Positions 59,501 to 62,470 are shown, counted from the first letter of the stretch. The stretch: DNA of 64,000 nt from Prostheceraeus crozeri (GCA_907163375.1 CAJQUW010004771.1:40063-104062); one strand, 5' to 3'. The notes: generated from the letters alone by a model not told the origin. A program made the numbers and translations.

Positions 59501-60770
59501 ATTACCACCGATTTGAATGATCATGATAGTAATGCAGAAGGGATGATGGCATTTTATAGATTCTCAGTGTCATGACAGCCTTGGAGAGGTGATGTTTGTT
59601 AAATTAGCAATTCGATAGTTTCCTATTACTGTCATGCTGAACCTCAAGAGTATTTTCTTAAGCGTGATCAAAGCACAGGCAACCTGCCACTGGCAGAGCA
59701 AATTCACGTAATCAAAGACAATGAATTCAATTAACTTTGAAAGATGTAAATGGGTCCACATCATATATTTAGATTCAGGAAATGAAACATGAATCTAGTG
59801 AATCATGAAATCATGCCGGTGAAAATTGAAATAAAACTTGAAATTTCAGCCAAGAAATCACAATAATATCGCGACTTTTTCATGAAGACTTCCATTATAA
59901 TGCGACTCAAGAAATTCCCTTGCAATTAGCTTAATTTCCGCTTAGTTAGGATGCTTATTAGCAAATATTCATTCCTTTTGATATCCAACTTGTTTCATGC
60001 TACTTATAAGCGGCTTCATGTCAGTAGTATGTAAATTTGTAAAATCTTGACATTTTTAAAACTACTCAAATAATTTTTGAACCACAAGAACGTTATCTCC
60101 GCAAAAAACTGAATCTTTTCACAGAAAAATTTTCACTGTATACAGATACTTTTCTGAGTCGACACTCTACCTATCTATCCCTACTCTATGCATATAAGTA
60201 TTTCTTTTAAAGTCATGACAACGGTAACTTAACGATATCGCATTGCAGTAGCTGACAATGGGAAGGCACCTCTACCTTTGTTGGTCTGGTTTGAAGATAT
60301 TCACGGTTGTTATGACTTATCACTAAGATAGAATCATTTACAATTTACCACCGCCCACGACGTAGCATTGTTTTGTATGTACATATCCGTTGTATTTCTT
60401 TATTAGTGTAGTGTCGCATGTCTTCGAATATCAACGATGAGTAAACGTATTGTTTCTCATCCCATCACAAAAGTGCAAGTTACTCTCCACTGGCTTGAAA
60501 TGGCATAAAATTTCATTGACGTTCATCGTTATTTGCTCTCAATACTTCCCTAAATTAATTGTGATCCTTCGTCCCTGTTTTCAGATTTTCAACGATAATC
60601 CACTTTTTGATGATCACATGGGTCAGTGTGAGATTCCTTTCGAAGAATCCTTCACGTCATCGCCAGTGTTGAAGAAATTGACTCTCCGACATGCCAAGGA
60701 TCCTGAGAAACCCATGCCAGGCATCCTCTATGTCAGGATTTGGCATTGCCGCTCTTTGGAACAACTCTAA
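5388..60770 (+). CDS. CAPN5-like: Calpain-5 (TRA-3) type protease, whole gene, 11 coding exons
   Basis: This is a calcium-regulated intracellular cysteine protease that makes limited cuts in its substrates. Coding exons are 5388-5555, 9099-9230, 14899-15105, 22140-22525, 38095-38172, 39623-39785, 48926-49024, 49077-49288, 51251-51378, 58535-58674 and 60585-60770. All introns are GT-AG and the phases fit, giving 1899 nt (632 aa plus stop); human CAPN5 is 640 aa. Protease core is about residues 26-340 with Cys82 in GDCWFVSA, His251 in THAYSL and Asn284 in [12 protein letters not shown]. Domain III (CBSW) is about 340-490 and a C2 domain about 495-620. There is no penta-EF-hand domain, which sets the CAPN5/6 class apart from classical calpains. 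The start is chosen because DQNY and LFEDPHFP then fall close to their positions in CAPN5. No stop or frameshift interrupts the model, so the gene is probably active. Confidence 0.95.
5797..6032 (-). repeat. tRNA-derived SINE, family SINE-1, copy a
   Basis: On the minus strand the head has a tRNA-like A box (TAGCCTTGCGGCAGAGTG) and B box (GGATTCAAACCC). The body is shared with 18240-18476 (ATGGAAGAAAG, then TGTGC and TCCGA words) and the tail is GTTTATTTATTT. Length is about 235 bp. It lies in calpain intron 1, directly upstream of an R1 element. Confidence 0.75.
6057..6833 (+). mobile_element. Non-autonomous repeat R1, copy A
   Basis: About 780 bp starting TAGGTAGAGTGTCGAC and ending CTACTCTACCTAATA, so both ends share the inverted word TAGGTAGAGT. 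It matches copies at 24080-25403 (inverted), 58721-59360 (same direction) and 59363-60173 (inverted). No coding frame. It is probably a non-autonomous DNA transposon in calpain intron 1. Confidence 0.7.
7491..7676. repeat. Foldback repeat enclosing a tRNA-like B box
   Basis: Arms of about 40 bp (centred on TGTCTGTCGTAGTA at 7500-7514 and its near-complement at 7650-7665) enclose about 100 bp. The inside holds, on the minus strand, a perfect Pol III B box GGTTCGATTCC. It could be a SINE remnant with a foldback end. The dyad is directly visible; the class is a guess. Confidence 0.5.
7722..7830 (+). mobile_element. Solo terminal fragment of a CAGGGTG... hAT-like element
   Basis: Begins CAGGGTGCCCGCGG and continues with AGTCTGG-type subrepeats, much like the left end of the composite element at 40579. 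No partner end was found nearby, so this is an end fragment. Confidence 0.4.
7831..9098. other. Intron 1 remainder, no feature seen
   Basis: AT-rich intronic sequence leading to exon 2. No coding frame or repeat recognised. Confidence 0.5.
9099..9230 (+). CDS. CAPN5-like: Calpain-5-like coding exon 2 with catalytic Cys
   Basis: Encodes residues 57-100. DPRLFVDG is followed by [17 protein letters not shown], the calpain signature around the nucleophile Cys82, and the exon closes at GLWQK. Acceptor TTTTCAG and donor GTGAGC; both ends are phase 0. Confidence 0.95.
10161..10571 (-). pseudogene. LINE reverse transcriptase fragment
   Basis: Minus-strand frame of 136 codons with [17 protein letters not shown] (RT block 4), [12 protein letters not shown] (catalytic YADD, block 5) and [11 protein letters not shown] (block 7). 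This is a Jockey/CR1-like LINE polymerase piece. The endonuclease, fingers and rest of the element are missing, so it is a dead fragment, nested inside the hAT-like element. Confidence 0.85.
10866..11080 (-). repeat. Dispersed repeat R3, copy a
   Basis: About 215 bp matching 54316-54525 in inverted orientation, including TTCTTTTAAGAACTGATTAA, GGTTACAGTAGCATTGC and ATTATAAATGGCTACTGGGA. Noncoding; class unknown. Confidence 0.65.
12081..12638. other. Intron 2 stretch, no feature seen
   Basis: Nothing recognisable between the hAT-like element and the 30-bp minisatellite. Confidence 0.45.
12639..13150 (+). repeat. Minisatellite, about 30-bp unit
   Basis: About 17 imperfect copies of a unit built on CCCTCAGAAGGAAAGTCGC with GAGAAAGAG spacers; unit length is 27 or 30 bp. 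The plus strand stays open and would read as [10 protein letters not shown] repeats, but this follows from a unit divisible by three. There is no sign of a gene. Confidence 0.9.
13330..14370 (-). pseudogene. LINE reverse transcriptase fragment split by an R2 element
   Basis: The minus strand 14370-14112 reads [20 protein letters not shown] and [12 protein letters not shown] (RT blocks 2-3). After the R2 insertion (13524-14111) the frame continues at 13500-13340 with [17 protein letters not shown] and [10 protein letters not shown] (blocks 4-5, catalytic Asp pair changed to ADE). The residues between PQG and the palm are shortened. It is a decayed Jockey/CR1-like LINE piece. Confidence 0.8.
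13524..14111 (-). mobile_element. hAT-type MITE family R2, copy a
   Basis: 588 bp with termini CACAGAATTA (13524) and TAATTCTGTG (14102-14111). The flanks GTTCTTCC and ATTCTTCC match at 7 of 8 positions, an 8-bp target duplication typical of hAT elements. Inverted relative to copy b at 25501-26110. Noncoding. It sits inside a LINE fragment. Confidence 0.85.
14605..14715. repeat. AT-rich microsatellite
   Basis: About 110 bp of imperfect TA, ATATAAAT and TATGTG tracts, shortly before exon 3. Confidence 0.85.
14899..15105 (+). CDS. CAPN5-like: Calpain-5-like coding exon 3
   Basis: Encodes residues 101-169. It contains [28 protein letters not shown] and [15 protein letters not shown], all standard blocks of the calpain protease core. 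Acceptor TTTCAG and donor GTAAGT; phase 0 at both ends (69 codons). Confidence 0.95.
15447..15560 (+). repeat. Dispersed repeat R4, fragment
   Basis: Starts TTAGGCCGGAGGTACACAG and continues with AGCCATAAG words, matching the left part of the R4 copy at 30011. Only the terminal portion is present. Confidence 0.5.
15561..17291. other. Intron 3 stretch with one long hairpin
   Basis: No coding sequence recognised. It contains the hairpin at 16298-16400. Confidence 0.45.
16298..16400. repeat. Long near-perfect hairpin
   Basis: Arms of about 50 bp from AGATAATGCATAGATTT to GAGAGCC, a GAA loop, then the complement ending in AAATCTATGCATTATCT, with a few mismatches. It may be a small foldback element or DNA with strong RNA structure. 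Another TATAATGCAT lies just past it. Confidence 0.7.
17292..18032 (+). mobile_element. hAT transposon remnant, internally deleted
   Basis: 741 bp bounded by a perfect 16-bp terminal inverted repeat, CAGGGGTGCGCAACCT and its complement, and GCGGCCG words inside each end. The plus strand 17512-17709 reads [19 protein letters not shown], then [16 protein letters not shown], the region before the C-terminal dimerisation part of hAT transposases (ZBED5/GTF2IRD2-like). Only this slice of transposase is left. No clean 8-bp target duplication; CCTAGA occurs near both ends. Confidence 0.85.
18240..18476 (+). repeat. tRNA-derived SINE, family SINE-1, copy b
   Basis: The head TGGCCTTGTGGTAGAGTG resembles a tRNA A box and AGGTCAAATCTTGG a decayed B box. 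The body and the GTTTATTTATTTTATT tail match the inverted copy at 5797-6032. Confidence 0.75.
18477..19934. other. Intron 3 stretch, no recognised gene
   Basis: A few open frames of 60-85 codons (for example 18854-19111, +) show no recognisable domain. Possibly old transposon body. Confidence 0.4.
19935..20680 (+). pseudogene. LINE 3' end with reverse transcriptase C-terminal domain
   Basis: Reads [53 protein letters not shown] and [15 protein letters not shown], the post-palm region of a LINE polymerase of the kind often annotated as endonuclease-reverse transcriptase. A single frameshift between about 20480 and 20515 moves the rest ([18 protein letters not shown]) to the next frame. The element ends in a TAAG tandem tail at 20660-20678, as expected for a LINE 3' end. 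It is 5'-truncated. Confidence 0.88.
20681..22139. other. Intron 3 stretch with one unexplained open frame
   Basis: A plus-strand open frame at 21361-21900 (179 codons, no ATG at its start, [18 protein letters not shown] inside) has no domain I recognise. It may be decayed transposon coding sequence. The rest is featureless up to the exon 4 acceptor. Confidence 0.35.
22140..22525 (+). CDS. CAPN5-like: Calpain-5-like coding exon 4 with catalytic His and Asn
   Basis: Encodes residues 170-297. [11 protein letters not shown] is followed by [11 protein letters not shown] (His251) and [14 protein letters not shown] (Asn284). The exon ends with two bases of an Asp codon that exon 5 completes. The donor GTGAGT is followed within about 20 bases by the minisatellite at 22545. 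Confidence 0.95.
22545..23270 (+). repeat. Minisatellite, 32-36 bp unit with internal dyad
   Basis: About 20 diverged copies of GGAAGTGATAGTGACCGC followed by CGTATAGCGGCT. Many units carry CCGCCGTATAGCGG, whose CCGC and GCGG can pair, so the array could form a row of small hairpins. It begins about 20 bp after the exon 4 donor. Confidence 0.88.
24080..25403 (-). mobile_element. Repeat R1, copy B, interrupted by a MITE
   Basis: Inverted R1 copy ending GAGTCGACATTCTACCTA, matching copies A and C throughout. Its middle is interrupted by a separate element at 24349-24862. Without that, it is about 800 bp like the others. Lies in calpain intron 4. Confidence 0.7.
24349..24862. mobile_element. 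MITE with about 24-bp terminal inverted repeats
   Basis: Begins TATAATTCTGGTAAATATAT and ends with its complement ATATATTTACCAGAATTAT (24844-24862). Both flanks carry ATGCTCA-like words. 514 bp, AT-rich, noncoding, inserted in R1 copy B. Superfamily not assigned. Confidence 0.65.
25501..26110 (+). mobile_element. hAT-type MITE family R2, copy b
   Basis: 610 bp from CACAGAATTA to TAATTCTGTG, flanked by CTTCTTAC and CTCCTTAC (7 of 8 match), an 8-bp target duplication. Best-preserved family member, homologous to copy a along its length. Confidence 0.85.
26111..29362. other. Intron 4 stretch, no recognised gene
   Basis: Only short unassigned open frames. One small hAT-like MITE candidate at 26872-27212 is listed separately. 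Confidence 0.4.
26872..27212. mobile_element. Small MITE, candidate hAT type
   Basis: 341 bp bounded by CAGACTTGTGT and its exact complement ACACAAGTCTG. The interior is full of CAATTAC/GTAATTG words. Flanks CGTAACAC and TTTAATAC match at 5 of 8, a weak target duplication. Confidence 0.5.
29363..30004 (-). other. Unassigned 213-codon open frame with Cys cluster
   Basis: An uninterrupted minus-strand frame. Near its start is [18 protein letters not shown], a CxC-type cysteine cluster, followed by the basic stretch [13 protein letters not shown] and a Ser-rich body. It has no ATG at its head and begins beside the R4 element at 30011, so it looks like a last exon or the cut-off 3' part of a transposon gene. 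I do not recognise the family. Confidence 0.35.
30011..30457. mobile_element. Foldback element of family R4 (imperfect palindrome)
   Basis: The left arm (from TTTAGGCCGGAGGCACACAC) and the right arm (ending CTCACTCCCTGCAGAC) are diverged inverted copies. The centre, about 30255, is a T-rich, ATGCATTTTTGTAAA-type dyad. Both arms carry the CTGCCGAG...TAG/GAGCTCGGCTGACG block also found at 38843-38945. The right end is interrupted by the MITE at 30458. Confidence 0.65.
30458..30960. mobile_element. hAT-type MITE with perfect 8-bp target duplication
   Basis: 503 bp with a 14-bp perfect inverted repeat, CAGTGTTGCGATTC and GAATCGCAACACTG. The flanks are identical, CTGCAGAC at 30450-30457 and 30961-30968. 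Internal GCGCGTGTTT and CGCGCGCG words near the ends. Noncoding. Inserted in the right arm of the R4 foldback. Confidence 0.9.
31425..31668 (+). repeat. tRNA-derived SINE, family SINE-3
   Basis: The head GGCACAGTGGTTAAGTGC resembles an A box, and AGGTCGAGCCCC resembles a B box. The head is partly duplicated (GTGGCACAG occurs twice). The body ends TGACGTTAAACCATCACTC, a 3' motif common in invertebrate SINEs. Confidence 0.65.
31669..34104. other. Intron 4 stretch, no recognised gene
   Basis: No domain-bearing frame seen. CAGTGTTTCACAACC at 33525 resembles a hAT end but has no partner. Confidence 0.4.
34105..34432 (+). repeat. 28-bp minisatellite, locus 1
   Basis: About 12 degenerate copies of GGGCCCTTTTGAGATTGTGA with GGACCCCTTTAAGATCGTGA variants. 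The same repeat occurs at 61799-62055. Confidence 0.85.
34433..37392. other. Intron 4 stretch with a PLE-type 3' end motif
   Basis: No gene recognised. At 36386-36423 there is a CTGATGA, stem and CGAAA arrangement, listed separately. Confidence 0.4.
36386..36423 (+). ncRNA. Hammerhead-like hairpin, PLE 3' end type
   Basis: CCTGATGATGTCCGA, a short loop, then TCGGTCGAAAGG. CUGAUGA and GAAA are the two conserved core strands of the hammerhead ribozyme and the segment between can form a CCGA/UCGG stem, but one extra U follows CUGAUGA and I cannot define helices I and III. Probably a decayed remnant. Confidence 0.35.
37393..37909 (+). mobile_element. hAT-type MITE family R2, copy c
   Basis: 517 bp from CACAGAAATA to TATTTCTGTG with flanks GTTCGATT and GCTCAATT (6 of 8). 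The first half matches copies a and b; the second half matches copy d at 49425-49926. Confidence 0.75.
38095..38172 (+). CDS. CAPN5-like: Calpain-5-like coding exon 5
   Basis: A small exon of 78 nt encoding [16 protein letters not shown] and EDDGEFW. It matches the segment after the Asn motif in CAPN5. It takes over the Asp codon from exon 4, 15.6 kb upstream, and ends with two bases of the Trp codon finished by exon 6. Acceptor TTTCAG and donor GTGAGT. Confidence 0.93.
38843..38945 (-). repeat. Dispersed repeat R4, fragment in intron 5
   Basis: Matches the arms of the R4 foldback element at 30011 (AACTCGGCAGACGCGCAGATT, then TTCCCTGCAGAAACA), in inverted orientation. Single arm only. Confidence 0.55.
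38946..39622. other. Intron 5 remainder, nothing recognised
   Basis: No coding frame or repeat identified between the R4 fragment and exon 6. Confidence 0.45.
39623..39785 (+). CDS. CAPN5-like: Calpain-5-like coding exon 6
   Basis: Encodes [20 protein letters not shown], then SKTWHEAS and the entry to domain III. The first base completes the Trp codon of exon 5, so the protein reads FWMPFDDF as in other calpains. Acceptor TTTTCAG, donor GTGAGA, ending in phase 0 after NSQ. Confidence 0.93.
40974..42463 (-). repeat. Satellite-like array, 45-bp unit in a 90-bp higher-order repeat
   Basis: About 33 units. Two alternating 45-bp types share TCATTAACGTCGTG or TTATTAACGTCGTG but differ elsewhere (GAGCTGTAAACTCCC versus GAGCCGTAGACTCC), so the true period is 90 bp. 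Blocks of several units recur almost unchanged. The minus strand is open for 479 codons as [15 protein letters not shown] / [15 protein letters not shown] repeats; this follows from a 90-bp period without stops and I do not consider it a gene. Confidence 0.95.
42642..44118 (+). mobile_element. Upstream truncated PLE unit (pseudo-LTR)
   Basis: Starts inside the reverse transcriptase at motif A ([13 protein letters not shown]) and runs through GIY-YIG, stop (43900-43902) and 3' UTR. A frame from 42613 joins flanking DNA to it by chance, giving 429 codons. In PLEs this upstream partial copy supplies the promoter for the downstream unit. Its end holds a long T run followed by AACAG (44041-44058), which looks like a 3' splice site. 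Confidence 0.88.
43979..44003 (+). ncRNA. Hairpin in PLE 3' UTR (hammerhead-like, decayed)
   Basis: CCTTGAAGGCC, AAA, GGCCGAAGTAC: a 4-bp GGCC stem between CUUGAA and GAAG. The same hairpin is at 46830-46854 in the second unit. The layout resembles the hammerhead core (CUGAUGA, stem II, GAAA), but core bases differ. Confidence 0.3.
44117..46753 (+). CDS. Penelope-like element protein, reverse transcriptase plus GIY-YIG endonuclease
   Basis: 878 residues without interruption. Residues 1-300 have no clear domain. The reverse transcriptase covers about 380-650: [16 protein letters not shown], motif [15 protein letters not shown] (Asp465), motif [14 protein letters not shown], motif C YIDD (565-568) and NFLDLTL. 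A basic linker ([12 protein letters not shown]) and the knuckle CGCEICKD lead to the GIY-YIG endonuclease at about 776-830 ([26 protein letters not shown]). These enzymes nick DNA and copy the element RNA at the nick. The ATG (44117-44119) takes AT from the end of the upstream unit and G from the start of this one. The protein looks intact. Confidence 0.93.
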   Translation: MDLNLLKNLVNYIRNTTGLSNVKCGNTIKYVTTQVKYVKICCHILFIGSCLQFCCIPKYIQNNINVSHFAENENVLRKAKSTMMEMLRVDLQRLHKERFELNMTRGFEWLNLQRLSHSDLSQYVEINTRIVMRNVVKSMYLRHKTKWNIIGEKPYPKQISDYFCDDAPVFPYNRSKVNRHAHPKVENNDNLLEKGPKYHLPYEFDKHFWNQVDDEFESYFYKLRWKINLENDDNNNDRNDYQIPFDRNSCKLPDRLSDREEFKLKQFFFESKQIMHEEVKKLEKKPQYISSLKASKFLKNELEKNEQECLRTDKTNRLIICDTETVKDKMNELLADKETYVILPKSKCKSIEAQANKILKAALSKSTLAENKYQKDRLLSYGSKPASFFGFVKDHKEPNNGAYPMRPIASVHGTPVDKVDWCITQVLTQLLKFIPAHLDSSRALIRHIKDIDITKMQKPVFMSLDVEKLYPSIPISTGIEYNMISISSHYEEIDNFRIEISDLENMLRFICYNYEISYDGRTYRQVRGVPMGCRFAPAFAIIFLHHIEIKALQSLKFVPKVYKRYIDDVIIGPIEHDEAIIKQVKKSFNDVLPEIKFTVEVSPPEVGLNFLDLTLLTGNHKIEYKWYHKACHSDIVLQKDSFVANHVKTNFIKSRLDYIKEHCSEEKYYNESKEEFFKMLRNNGYKEKDFNKKSMRRRNKNRKRENKANLMIPFINDTCNRRIKNVMKKYNISGNLISKPNVSLEKFLRKRPKMTKDCGCEICKDIGPKYSCADRYVVYQYTCKTCNENYIGKTSRPFKIRHQEHKSSIKNNTYNSALSQHRSKHPIKGIQDFIIQFLSKKSNTRDVTIEESKCIRVNKPEINRKNEINCYPLIASTT
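46980..47136 (-). pseudogene. Possible LINE C-terminal scrap
   Basis: On the minus strand [20 protein letters not shown], then [14 protein letters not shown], resembling the tail of LINE polymerases (GRPR, then a tryptophan/arginine-rich end). Too short to classify. The PLE inserted at its edge. Confidence 0.35.
47738..48925. other. Intron 6 remainder, nothing clear
   Basis: Two copies of GGTCAGTTGTGGTCAGC (about 47890 and 48207) are the only repeated structure noticed. No coding frame recognised. Confidence 0.4.
48926..49024 (+). CDS. CAPN5-like: Calpain-5-like coding exon 7 (domain III)
   Basis: 33 codons encoding [18 protein letters not shown] and FGFMVLE, part of domain III. Both ends are phase 0. 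It is separated from exon 8 by only 52 bp, in sharp contrast to the 9.1-kb intron before it. Confidence 0.92.
49077..49288 (+). CDS. CAPN5-like: Calpain-5-like coding exon 8 (domain III)
   Basis: Encodes [35 protein letters not shown] and [15 protein letters not shown], matching the domain III block of CAPN5 that ends in LLRVFTD. It ends with two bases of a Lys codon. The donor is GTAAGT; reading through it would give an immediate stop. Confidence 0.94.
49425..49926 (+). mobile_element. hAT-type MITE family R2, copy d
   Basis: Matches copy c along its length and ends in TAATTCTGTG (49917-49926). The left terminus is decayed. Lies in intron 8. Confidence 0.65.
49927..51250. other. Intron 8 remainder, nothing recognised
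   Basis: AT-rich intron without clear repeats or coding frames. Confidence 0.45.
51251..51378 (+). CDS. CAPN5-like: Calpain-5-like coding exon 9 (domain III to C2 linker)
   Basis: Encodes [17 protein letters not shown], then [17 protein letters not shown], the first strands of the C2 domain. It is identified from phase, from the CTTTAG acceptor and from similarity to the CAPN5 segment PQLVTQVHVLGAAGLKD. Donor GTAAGA, phase 1. Confidence 0.88.
51598..52010 (+). repeat. tRNA-derived SINE, family SINE-2
   Basis: The head is clearly tRNA-like: A box TAGCTCAGTGGTTAGG and a perfect B box GGTTCGATTCC. About 340 bp of body follow. Near the 3' end, CTCGTCTGATC and TTGAAGTTAAAC recall the 5S rRNA internal promoter region. 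It is a SINE and not a functional tRNA, because the anticodon and acceptor arms do not fold. Confidence 0.75.
52011..54315. other. Intron 9 stretch with one hairpin
   Basis: Mostly featureless. A dyad at 54140-54208 (GACATTGAAAATGTAGAAC, then its complement, GTCTATA at the ends) surrounds GCGAAGCGA. A tRNA B-box-like GAATCGAACC at 53678 (minus) may be SINE debris. Confidence 0.4.
54316..54525 (+). repeat. Dispersed repeat R3, copy b
   Basis: Inverted match to 10866-11080, with AATTCTCATACGATGATGAA just before it also shared. Noncoding. Confidence 0.65.
54540..55140. other. ACT-rich low-complexity stretch
   Basis: Loosely repeated ACTACA, CACTAC and GTGGATAA words, with no consistent period. 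No coding frame. Confidence 0.5.
55149..55205 (+). repeat. 57-bp displaced copy of transposase sequence
   Basis: Identical to 56099-56155 inside the Tc1-type transposase gene ([18 protein letters not shown]). It lies about 120 bp outside the left end of that transposon, in the same direction. Confidence 0.85.
55268..56927 (+). mobile_element. Tc1-type DNA transposon
   Basis: About 1.66 kb. The ends hold inverted matches GTTTCATAAAAAATGGATCA (55278) and TGATCCACTTTTTATGAAAC (56902-56921). The outermost bases differ between ends and no TA duplication is obvious, so the left end is eroded. It encloses one transposase gene. Lies in calpain intron 9. Confidence 0.8.
55775..56770 (+). CDS. Tc1-family transposase, complete frame
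   Basis: 331 residues, the normal length for Tc1/mariner, starting at ATG 55775. The N-terminal helix-turn-helix pair is at about 5-110 ([20 protein letters not shown]; a GRPRK AT-hook-like motif). The DD34E catalytic triad is in [18 protein letters not shown] and [13 protein letters not shown], with exactly 34 residues between the second Asp and the Glu. The enzyme cuts and pastes the element at TA sites. The frame has no stop or shift, so it may still make protein, although the left end of the element is decayed. Confidence 0.93.
   Translation: MNNSEIAFTKGKVSALLELGFSLRATSKRLNVPYTNVHRWHNDDFRLCRKEGSGRPRKTSKRRDRLTLRFVKVDPSLSLTEIAALDSSISKSTIRRRLIESNFKSCKSPSQIELSDQHTKRRLRWAMSHFHWRNQWDRVVWSDEASVRLKDSDGRLRLWIKSDQEIPRHLHRPRVQGGATLLIWAGIWTNGGSELQIQQGTMNSERYVNVLRMNIGQMTDQLGDPSIWLFMDDDATCHRSSRVNLRKSQLGLRTLSWPARSPDLNPIENVWSILKRNVRRSVLPTDGVSQLTSLLKREWRKLDQSKINDIIESMPRRIGNVIDNKGRATKC
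56928..58534. other. Intron 9 end, PLE-type 3' end remnant
   Basis: No coding sequence recognised. Contains the hairpin at 58116-58153 followed by GAATAAAC at 58189. Confidence 0.4.
58116..58153 (+). ncRNA. Hammerhead-like hairpin, PLE 3' end type
   Basis: CCTTGAGAATGCTC, a loop of about 10 bases, then GAGCGAAACGTTGGG. A 4-bp GCTC/GAGC stem lies between CUUGAGAA and CGAAAC, followed by an AATAAA. Same layout as at 36386 and in both PLEs. Confidence 0.3.
58535..58674 (+). CDS. CAPN5-like: Calpain-5-like coding exon 10 (C2 domain)
   Basis: Encodes [19 protein letters not shown], then [13 protein letters not shown], the middle strands of a C2 domain. PDPYCVIKC corresponds to ANSYVIIKC in human CAPN5. 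Acceptor CTTGCAG and donor GTGAGA. An R1 repeat begins about 47 bp past the donor. Confidence 0.93.
58721..59360 (+). mobile_element. Repeat R1, copy C' (one end incomplete)
   Basis: Starts TAGAGTGTCGACTA and follows copy A to the GTGGACCCATT block, then meets copy C head-to-head at about 59362. Confidence 0.65.
59363..60173 (-). mobile_element. Repeat R1, copy C (full length)
   Basis: 811 bp, from TTAGGTAGAGTGG to GTCGACACTCTACCTA. Inverted relative to C'. Together they make a large imperfect palindrome in intron 10. Confidence 0.7.
60585..60770 (+). CDS. CAPN5-like: Calpain-5-like terminal coding exon 11
   Basis: Encodes [31 protein letters not shown] and [11 protein letters not shown], the last C2 strands, and ends in a TAA stop (60768-60770). 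The acidic residues in NDNPLFDDH are candidates for calcium binding. Confidence 0.93.
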   Translation: MFNDNPLFDDHMGQCEIPFEESFTSSPVLKKLTLRHAKDPEKPMPGILYVRIWHCRSLEQL

Positions 60771-60967
60771 TCCGTCCAGAATCTGCTACGAGTCCGAACT
60801 TATTCAACGGACGCTTTACTTGTGCTGCTGCTTTCCCTAGTGGACCAAGGGTTTACTTCTATTTTACTTATTTTTATACGCCTTACTTGCAATTTTGTCT
60901 TTGATTGAATTTCACCAATTTGGATTATTATTATTATTCTCACTTGCATTGTTAGTACTATTCTCAT

Positions 60968-60973
60968 AATAAA
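60968..60973 (+). terminator. AATAAA polyadenylation signal of the calpain gene
   Basis: A canonical AATAAA lies 198 bases past the calpain stop codon. It implies a 3' UTR of roughly 210-230 nt. No splice signal or other gene intervenes. Confidence 0.7.
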
Positions 60974-60985
60974 ATTCGTTAATTT

Positions 60986-61798
60986 CAATCTTGGTTTTCT
61001 ACTTTCATCAACTGTGGACAGCAGCAGTGGTACAGGTTTTGGATTTCAAGTCACAGAATCATGTAAGAACTTAGCAATTCATGAAAGACATAGCGCAAAG
61101 GTCATCGACAAAGTTAAATGACAGACAGAGACTTTCAATCTTGACACTGTGATATCTTGAGCAAATGCTATACATTCCATTTTGAATTCCACCTTTCTTT
61201 ATTTGAAGTCACAACGTCGCTAATGAAATTCATTGTCATTATTGAAGTCGCTGTTTTATTGACCAAAGCTTAGATGTCACTCTTGAAGTCTAAAACCTGT
61301 ACTTCCCACGATCGGTTAGGAATGAGTATGTTGCGCTATTTTCGAATAAAATTAGGTTTCGGGAATGGTCTTGAAACGCAACTATAACCGCTGCTGGATC
61401 CATGTTGACCGACTGCGTCAACGCACTGAAGCACTATTGGGTGGATTTATGAAATAGGACATACTTCATTTAAATTCTGCATCGCTACTCAGGTTCATGT
61501 GGTGCAAAGTCCTGCGAGGAATTAGTGGTGCGCTTAAAAACTGCTCAGAGACAAAGTGCCATGAATCGCAGATGCATATGGGGAGATCTATGCCACGTCC
61601 TGATCATGGTGCTTATCGTGAATCTTGCCAAGCTTAATTGTGTATTGAATGTGTTGGAAGTTCTGTTTAATCGCGCAAGGCAGTGGTGTTATAGCGTGCA
61701 TAGTATTCACTACCCAAGAAAAAAAAACTTTTCAACTTTACCAAACATTTGATATTTACTTGGAAAATTTATAAGATTTGAATAGTTTAACAAACGCT
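60986..61798. other. Downstream flank of the calpain gene
   Basis: No gene recognised. A 75-codon frame at 61525-61752 (+) has no known domain. Confidence 0.4.
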
Positions 61799-62055
61799 TT
61801 GGGCCCTTTTGAGATTGTGAACAGGTCCCATTGAGAATGTGAATGGGGCCTTTTAAGATCGTGGAGGGGCCATATTTAGATTTTGAAGGGACCCATATGA
61901 TTTTGTGAAGCAGCCCTTTGAGATTGTAAACGGTGCATAGGATTGAGACCGCACCCTTAAAGATAAGTGCATGTGGGGCCTTTTTAGATGATGTAGGGCT
62001 CTTTAAAATTGTGAAGGGCTATGCAGATTGTTAGGGGACCTTTAAGATGATTGAT
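61799..62055 (+). repeat. 28-bp minisatellite, locus 2
   Basis: About 9 degenerate units of the GGGCCCTTTTGAGATTGTGA type, the same family as 34105-34432. Confidence 0.8.
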
Positions 62056-62302
62056 CCTAACGTCTTTGCATGTGTAAAAGCTAAACTAATCCCAAGGGCT
62101 GTAAAAAATTGTTGTGATTCTAATAAGCATCATGTTTCTTGTATCTGTACTGAGTGTTCCACATAATTTGAAATTGATTACATCAACTTCTTTTTAATGG
62201 TTCGCAGAGGATTGATGGAGAAGTCAAGTAAGCGGTATTTGACCGCTTGTAAACATTCTGCAGTCATGGAGCATGAAACATATTCAGTTGCAATTTTTTG
62301 TT

Positions 62303-62470
62303 AGTACAGTAGAATTCGCATATATCGGCTTCGGCTATATCGGCGGTTTCTTTTTGTCCCGGAAGAATTTCCTATCTTTTCCATATAATCGAGTTTGCTT
62401 ATATCGGCGATTCGCCTATATCGGCGCATTTTCGCTGTCCCTGACAGAAAAAAATTCGTTTATAACTAGA
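62303..62470. repeat. TATATCGGC-rich block, possible transposon end
   Basis: Starts TACAGTAGAATTCGCATATA and repeats TATATCGGC five times. CAGTAGAA-type ends occur in pogo/Tigger transposons, but no partner end or transposase is visible. Confidence 0.3.
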
